Positions 59,812-64,000 of a stretch of 64,000 nucleotides of DNA are shown one piece after another (the first letter of the stretch is position 1; every line of letters starts with the position of its first letter). This DNA is from Cytophagales bacterium. Its GTDB lineage: Bacteria > Bacteroidota > Bacteroidia > Cytophagales > Thermoflexibacteraceae. The DNA is taken from the NCBI GenBank assembly GCA_013299115.1, contig JAAFKA010000019.1, forward strand, positions 43,996-107,995, in the 5' to 3' direction. The notes under the pieces were generated by a model that saw only the letters and a program-made list of their open reading frames with translations, was not told the origin of the DNA and did not search any database. Both the position numbers and the translations under genes were made by a program.

Positions 59812-60627
59812 ATGAACACCTTAGCAACTATCAAAACGTGGTTAGAAAATGCCGATGCCCTCGTGATTAACACAGGAGCAGGAATGGGCGTAGATTCGGG
59901 CTTGGCAGATTACAGAGGCAACGGCGGACAGTGGGGACAGGTGGAATCTGAAACAGACCAAAGTGTTTTCGAGGTGGTCAATCCCAAAGCCTTTCTCGAC
60001 AACCCTACATACAGTTGGAGGGTTTTTGGGCAACGAATGAAAGAATATGCCGAAACCAAGCCACACAACGGCTTTGCAATTTTGAGAAATTGGATAGATA
60101 CCTACCAATTAGACTATTTTTGTTTAACTTCCAATATCGATGGGCATTTCCAAAAAGCAGGTTTTGCAGAGGAAAATATCAGAGAATTGCATGGTACGTT
60201 GGCTTATTTTCAGAGTTCAAGACCACATTTAACAAAAGAAGTTTGGAAAAACGAACTAACAGGCAATGAAATTTTGGAAAATGCAGCCAAAGGTATTTTT
60301 CCGACTTGCCCTGTAAGCAAAGTAATGGCAAGACCTAATGTGTATATGTTCAGAGATGATACCTACATAGACACGAGGTCGAAGGCACAGGAAAATAAAT
60401 TTAAGTTATTTTTGGAAAGAAACAAAGGAAAAAATATCTTAGTGTTCGAGATTGGTTCGGGGCCTCATGTACAGACTATCAGGGTAAAAACCAGACTATT
60501 ACGCACTGAATACAACGCCAATATTGTGCGAATAAATCCCAAAGATTATACCATAAAAGCACCCAATATTGGCATAGCAAAAGGAGGTTTGGAGGCTTTG
60601 ACAGAAATTGACAATTATGTTAAGTAG
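59812..60627 (+). CDS. Sir2-family NAD-dependent protein, lacking the zinc cysteines
   Basis: 271 residues. NAD-binding motifs GAGMGVDSGLADYRG, TSNIDGHFQKAG and ELHGT with the catalytic histidine are present, plus a C-terminal KNILVFEIGSGPH. The four cysteines of the canonical zinc ribbon are absent (only two cysteines in the protein, neither paired as CxxC). Such zinc-less sirtuins may act as ADP-ribosylating or deacylating enzymes or as NAD-consuming stress proteins. Next gene is terD after 113 bases. Confidence 0.88.
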   Translation: MNTLATIKTWLENADALVINTGAGMGVDSGLADYRGNGGQWGQVESETDQSVFEVVNPKAFLDNPTYSWRVFGQRMKEYAETKPHNGFAILRNWIDTYQLDYFCLTSNIDGHFQKAGFAEENIRELHGTLAYFQSSRPHLTKEVWKNELTGNEILENAAKGIFPTCPVSKVMARPNVYMFRDDTYIDTRSKAQENKFKLFLERNKGKNILVFEIGSGPHVQTIRVKTRLLRTEYNANIVRINPKDYTIKAPNIGIAKGGLEALTEIDNYVK

Positions 60628-60665
60628 AAGTAATCATATATTCAATATCCAACTTTTTATCCATT

Positions 60666-60707
60666 TATACGATTGTCAAGGTGCGAAAAACACCATTGCC
60701 AACGTAT
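60666..60707. repeat. Palindrome of the ACGATTGTCAAGGTGC family, upstream of terD
   Basis: TATACGATTGTCAAGGTGCG with inverse CACCATTGCCAACGTAT around a short A-rich loop. See also 17391, 51301, 59719. Confidence 0.75.
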
Positions 60708-60740
60708 CTAAACAAAATTCAAAACTAAAAATTAAACTAC

Positions 60741-61301
60741 ATGGCAATCGTATTAAAAAAAGGTGGCAGCTTTAACCTAAGCAAAAAAGAACCAGCCCTC
60801 AAAAAAATAATGTTAGGGTTAGGTTGGGAGCAAAAAGCAGGCAACCAAATGGATTTAGATGCTTCGGTATTTATGCTGGGAGCAAACGGCAAATTGGTAG
60901 CCGAAGAATATTTGGTTTTTTACAACAACCTGAAATCTCCCGATGGTTCTGTGCAGCACACAGGAGATAACCGCACAGGGGCAGGCGATGAAGACGATGA
61001 AATGATTTTAGCAAACCTCTCCTTGATTAATGCAGGAGTAAACGAAATCAAAATTATCATCAGTATTCACGATGCTGCTACGCGTCGCCACCACTTTGGG
61101 CTGTTGCAAGATGCCTACATTCGGATTGTAGATGTAGAAAACAAGAGAGAGGTACTTCGCTATGACCTCGATGCCGAATTTAGTGGCAACTCTGATGTGG
61201 AGTTTGGCAAGTTGCAACGCATAGATGGCGACTGGAACTTTGTAGCTTCAGGGCTAGGGGCTAATGGCGGTTTGCAGGGTTATGTGGATATGTACGCATA
61301 G
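60741..61301 (+). CDS. TerD family protein, second copy
   Basis: 186 residues, same length as the protein at 31558 and closely similar throughout (LKKIMLGLGWE, LDLDASVFMLGANG, YNNLKSPDGSVQHTGDNRTG, GDEDDEMIL, LQRIDGDWNF). The calcium-binding acidic loop is intact. It may be stress-related like other TerD proteins. Follows the sirtuin gene in the same direction and has a perfect inverted repeat 12 bases after its stop. Confidence 0.92.
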   Translation: MAIVLKKGGSFNLSKKEPALKKIMLGLGWEQKAGNQMDLDASVFMLGANGKLVAEEYLVFYNNLKSPDGSVQHTGDNRTGAGDEDDEMILANLSLINAGVNEIKIIISIHDAATRRHHFGLLQDAYIRIVDVENKREVLRYDLDAEFSGNSDVEFGKLQRIDGDWNFVASGLGANGGLQGYVDMYA

Positions 61302-61312
61302 ACTTTAGCATA

Positions 61313-61382
61313 AATGTAGCATACGCTTTAGCGTGTGATTTTTGTATTGAAAGAAATCACACGCTAAAGCGTATGCTACATT
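61313..61382 (+). terminator. Perfect 28-bp inverted repeat after terD (GTAGCATACGCTTTAGCG family)
   Basis: Arms 61313-61340 and 61355-61382 match exactly with a 14-base loop, and TTCTGTTTTAT follows. It is a full copy of the family also found at 6639-6698 and probably serves as terminator. Confidence 0.6.
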
Positions 61383-61422
61383 CTGTTTTATAATTCATCA
61401 TTTTATAAATTTTACTTGTTTT

Positions 61423-62556
61423 ATGACCTATTTTTATAAAAGTACCATTTCAATTTTATTCTTTGTAACTGTAGTGTTTTGCCAAATCCCTGCCTTTGCC
61501 CAACTCAATATTCCACAAGAGGGGGGAAGCAAAAAAGCCTCAGTTAGCGAATGGATAGGCAGCACCAAAATTACGATAGACTATGGCAGACCCGCAGTGA
61601 GTGGGAGAGAGGGTAAAATTTGGGGGCAATTAGTGCCTTATGGTTTTACTGATTTAGGCTACGGCTACCGAACTCCTGCACCTTGGCGAGCAGGTGCTAA
61701 TATGAATACCGTTTTTAGCATAGCACATGATGCCAAAATAGAAGGCAAAGACTTGTCAGCAGGCAATTATGGTTTACATATTGCCTTAGCGGAAAATGGT
61801 GAGGCTACTGTTATTTTCTCAAAAAATTATACAGCTTGGGGGAGTTATTTCTACAAGCCCGAAGAAGATGCTTTACGAGTGGTTGTCAAAACAGACAAAA
61901 CTGAGGTTTCACAAGAGTATTTGCAATATGAATTTGTAAACCAAACCGCCAATACAGCCAACGTACAACTTCATTGGGAGAAACTAAAAATACAATTTAA
62001 GGTAGAGGTCGATGTACCTAAGCACGTAGTCAGTGAAATTCGCAAACAGTTGGTAGGTTTAAGTGGTTCTATGAATACTTGGCAAACTTGGAATGAGGCA
62101 GCCCAGTATTGTCTTACCAATAAAGTAAATTTGGAGGAGGCTTTGCAATGGTCGGAGTACTCTATTTCGGCAGTTTTTGTAGGCGAAAAACATTTTACTA
62201 ATTTAATGACCAAAGCAGCAATTCTGACCTTATTAGGTCGGATTGACGAAGCCAAAATTCAACAAAAAGAAGCCGTTAATTACGGTACTGCACAAGAAAT
62301 TCATTTTTATGCACGTGGATTACAGGCACAAAAAAAGCAGACCGAAGCCACTGAATTGTTTAAATTTAATGCCCAAAAATTCCCCAAAGAGTGGGTAACA
62401 AAAGTTGGACTGGTACGAGCTTATGCAGCTGAAAACAACGTGAAAAAAGCATTGGAAGTAGCTCAAGATGCCTATCAAACTGCTCCAGATGAGGCAAATA
62501 AAAAAAATATGGAAGCCTTGCTAAACAAATTAAAAGCAGGACAACCAATTAATTGA
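61423..62556 (+). CDS. Exported DUF2911 protein with C-terminal TPR
   Basis: 377 residues with a signal peptide (ISILFFVTVVFCQIPAFAQ). The DUF2911 domain (~25-190) has KITIDYGRPAVSGREGKIWG, APWRAGANMNTVFSI and SAGNYGLHIALAENGE. Then a C-terminal helical part (~235-375) with tetratricopeptide-like repeats (TKVGLVRAYAAENNVKKALE). Function unknown; the family is typical of Bacteroidota exported proteins. A small exported ORF follows at 62595. Confidence 0.9.
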   Translation: MTYFYKSTISILFFVTVVFCQIPAFAQLNIPQEGGSKKASVSEWIGSTKITIDYGRPAVSGREGKIWGQLVPYGFTDLGYGYRTPAPWRAGANMNTVFSIAHDAKIEGKDLSAGNYGLHIALAENGEATVIFSKNYTAWGSYFYKPEEDALRVVVKTDKTEVSQEYLQYEFVNQTANTANVQLHWEKLKIQFKVEVDVPKHVVSEIRKQLVGLSGSMNTWQTWNEAAQYCLTNKVNLEEALQWSEYSISAVFVGEKHFTNLMTKAAILTLLGRIDEAKIQQKEAVNYGTAQEIHFYARGLQAQKKQTEATELFKFNAQKFPKEWVTKVGLVRAYAAENNVKKALEVAQDAYQTAPDEANKKNMEALLNKLKAGQPIN

Positions 62557-62594
62557 AGTAAACAATAATCTATTGACCTTCAAACTACGTTTTT

Positions 62595-62735
62595 ATGAAA
62601 AAGTTAAGTATTGCAACTTCTTTATTGTTGCTATTTTCATTTGTTTTTGCTGTTCATACAGCCAAAGCCCAAGACGTGGCTTACACGTGGGAGGAGTTTG
62701 GTGTTTCGTTTATCGTACCAAAAACCCATGTTTAA
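62595..62735 (+). pseudogene. Truncated exported protein fragment (46 residues)
   Basis: It encodes a complete signal peptide (MKKLSIATSLLLLFSFVFAV ... KAQ) followed by only 20 residues (DVAYTWEEFGVSFIVPKTHV) and a stop; a terminator lies 12 bases after. The mature start looks like the beginning of a larger domain, so this is probably the 5' end of a deleted or decayed gene. A tiny secreted peptide is the alternative. Confidence 0.55.
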
Positions 62736-62744
62736 ATCAATTTT

Positions 62745-62781
62745 AAAAAATCCCAACAGCTTATTATTGGGATTTTTTTTT
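62745..62781 (+). terminator. Rho-independent terminator
   Basis: AAAAAATCCCAA / TTGGGATTTTTT with a ten-base loop and a following T run. It would end transcripts of the DUF2911/short-ORF region. Confidence 0.75.
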
Positions 62782-62806
62782 ATAAACAGAAATTAAATAC
62801 ATCGCC

Positions 62807-63790
62807 CTACTCTGCATATTTGTACTCAAACTTCTGTACGATGTTGCCATCTTGGTCTTTTATGAACTGCAAACGGTTGAAACTATCATAGACATAATAG
62901 TTGGTATTGCCGTTGGCATCGGTTTCGGAGGTTTTGCCTATCAGGGGGGCGTAGGTGCTGGTGGTCATGAGGGCATCGGCGGGGTAGATTCGGATTTCGT
63001 CAATCGTACCACTTAACACCGTATTAGGTGTGTAGGTTTGCTTTTCGTATTTCCAAACACCTGCCACTAACTTAAAATAGGTTACTACATACTGCTTGGT
63101 AGTAGTAGGTGGGGCAAAAGTCAAGGTATAGCTGCCTTCAAAATACTTTGAACCTGTTTTGGCTTGGTTTACATTGTCTTGAATACCTGCAAAGGTTTCG
63201 GTTTCAAACGAAGTATGAAAAATCTCTTTTGCCTCTGCATTCATGGCTTGGGCTATGGGCAGAGTCTGGTTATAACCCCAAATGAAAGACTGGGGCTGGT
63301 CGTCTGTTTTGCGTTGCTGCAAGAGGTTGCCTTTGGTGTCGTAAAGGTCAAAGGAGATGCGGGGTTTGTAGTTGGCATCATAAACAAAATTGTTATTGGC
63401 ATCTATCTTTGATTTGATAAAATTGCTTTCTGTATCTAAAATAGGGTTTTCTAATTCCAAAACCCAAATAGTTTTAGGCAGAGGCTTATCGGGGTGGTAC
63501 TCTGTGAGTGTGCCTCCTGTGATGTAGGTTGCTGTGCCTATTTGCTTGGTTTGCAACTGCTCTATGACAGGCACAATGATGTGCTTGTCTTGCAAGAGCT
63601 TGATGCCTTTGGCGAAGTCTTGAGTAATTGGGGTAGAGGTAAAGCTGTAGTCAAGGGGGTATTGTATCTTATTTATAATTTTGTTACTTTTACTGTCCGT
63701 GGTAGAGGTAAGAAAAGGCTGTAAGTATAAATTATTATATGAATGATTTATAATATTTTCAATACTACCATTATTAGTGTTACATCTCAT
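62807..63790 (-). pseudogene. RHS/YD-repeat protein, C-terminal part, likely truncated
   Basis: 327 residues. The first ~25 residues are poorly coded (MRCNTNNGSIENIINHSYNN), then a Bacteroidota RHS-type region including ISFDLYDTKGNLLQQRKTDD, FIWGYNQTLPIAQA and, at the very end, NTNYYVYDSFNRLQFIKDQD and IVQKFEYKY, a classic YD repeat. Full proteins of this type are far longer. The 5' part is missing, and an IS630-like transposase begins 49 bases upstream, so the gene was probably cut by insertion. Confidence 0.7.
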
Positions 63791-63826
63791 AAATAAGTGC
63801 CTATTTTTTATTTTACTTTTTTTGGT

Positions 63827-63834
63827 TATCTTTG
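63827..63834 (+). promoter_or_regulatory. Putative -7 element of the transposase gene
   Basis: TATCTTTG exactly matches TAnnTTTG, four bases before the ATG at 63839, suggesting a leaderless or very short-leader transcript. Confidence 0.45.
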
Positions 63835-63838
63835 TGCT

Positions 63839-64000
63839 ATGAAAAGTCCCGCCATAGTTTTGAGTTCCCTACAACGTGAATTCTTAACCACCTTATCCAA
63901 ACAAACTACAGGCAGTTCTCGTGATAGAGAACGGGCAACAATTATTTTACATCTCTCTGATGGTTTGTCAGGTCTACAAGTAAGTAAGTCTTTAGGTTTA
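63839..64000 (+). mobile_element. IS630-like transposase, N-terminal part; runs off the right edge
   Basis: The open frame from the ATG at 63839 reads MKSPAIVLSSLQREFLTTLS, then SSRDRERATIILHLSDGLSG and VSKSLGL. This is the helix-turn-helix start of IS630/Tc1-mariner-type transposases (a Leu-rich helix, Arg pairs, then SGLQVSKSLG as second helix). 54 residues are visible. No TA target or terminal repeat was identified with certainty; the left end should fall within 63790-63838. Confidence 0.7.

Noticed and set aside
1..64000. tRNA, rRNA or riboswitch genes
   Set aside because: I looked for cloverleaf-like and conserved rRNA stretches in the intergenic regions and saw none; a covariance-model search would be needed to be certain about small RNAs and riboswitches.

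Overview
The window looks like chromosomal DNA from a gliding member of the Bacteroidota, most likely of Cytophagales type. Pointers are the Bacteroidota-only gliding lipoprotein GldH, DUF2911, DUF2807 and DUF5723 exported proteins, TPR-histidine kinases, AT-rich intergenic DNA, no Shine-Dalgarno-like spacing, and Bacteroidota-type -7 elements (TAnnTTTG) upstream of several genes. No rRNA, tRNA or classical CRISPR array was found.

Layout. 1-7.4 kb: 5' part of methionine synthase (metH) interrupted in frame by a palindromic repeat and a DUF559 nuclease-like domain; a TPR histidine kinase flanked by a duplicated ftcD start; ftcD; lpdA; a 0.7-kb block of tandem double-hairpin repeats. 7.4-12.6 kb: a very large single-chain Type ISP-like restriction-modification enzyme carrying four in-frame palindromic insertions. 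12.9-23.7 kb: ordinary housekeeping, envelope and exported genes (DUF420, enoyl-CoA hydratase/isomerase, GH18-like, DUF2795, gldH, DUF4139, lytic transglycosylase, heptose-7-P kinase, NYN-CSD protein). 23.9-26.2 kb: an AAA ATPase plus DUF4435 pair resembling the PARIS anti-phage system (AriA-AriB), bracketed by a duplicated aspS 3' end. 26.3-41.2 kb: aspS, a LytTR two-component pair behind a TPR-adenylate cyclase, terD, ftsK, O-methyltransferase, omega-amidase, recJ, YkgJ-like, FtsX-like permease. 41.4-51 kb: a TPR-CHAT protein, DUF2807, and two serine hydrolases sharing a duplicated upstream region of about 190 bp, one copy of which has been hit by a MITE-like palindromic element. 51-64 kb: exported proteins, flavoprotein, substrate-binding lipoprotein, glycosyltransferase, sigma-54 activator, sirtuin, second terD, DUF2911, an RHS fragment and the start of an IS630-like transposase.

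The most striking theme is the palindromes. At least six repeat families are dispersed here. One (GC-rich, encoding SPLTPEGGT / PPSGVRGLT) has entered coding regions in the same reading frame at least four times, and the metH copy carries a DUF559 endonuclease-like domain. This suggests a mobile unit that lives inside proteins. A second theme is pairs of gene-end duplications (ftcD 5' end, aspS 3' end) bracketing accessory genes, as if cassettes had integrated at the ends of conserved genes and regenerated them.

All statements come from reading the sequence and the translations. No database search was run, and family names rest on recognised motifs.
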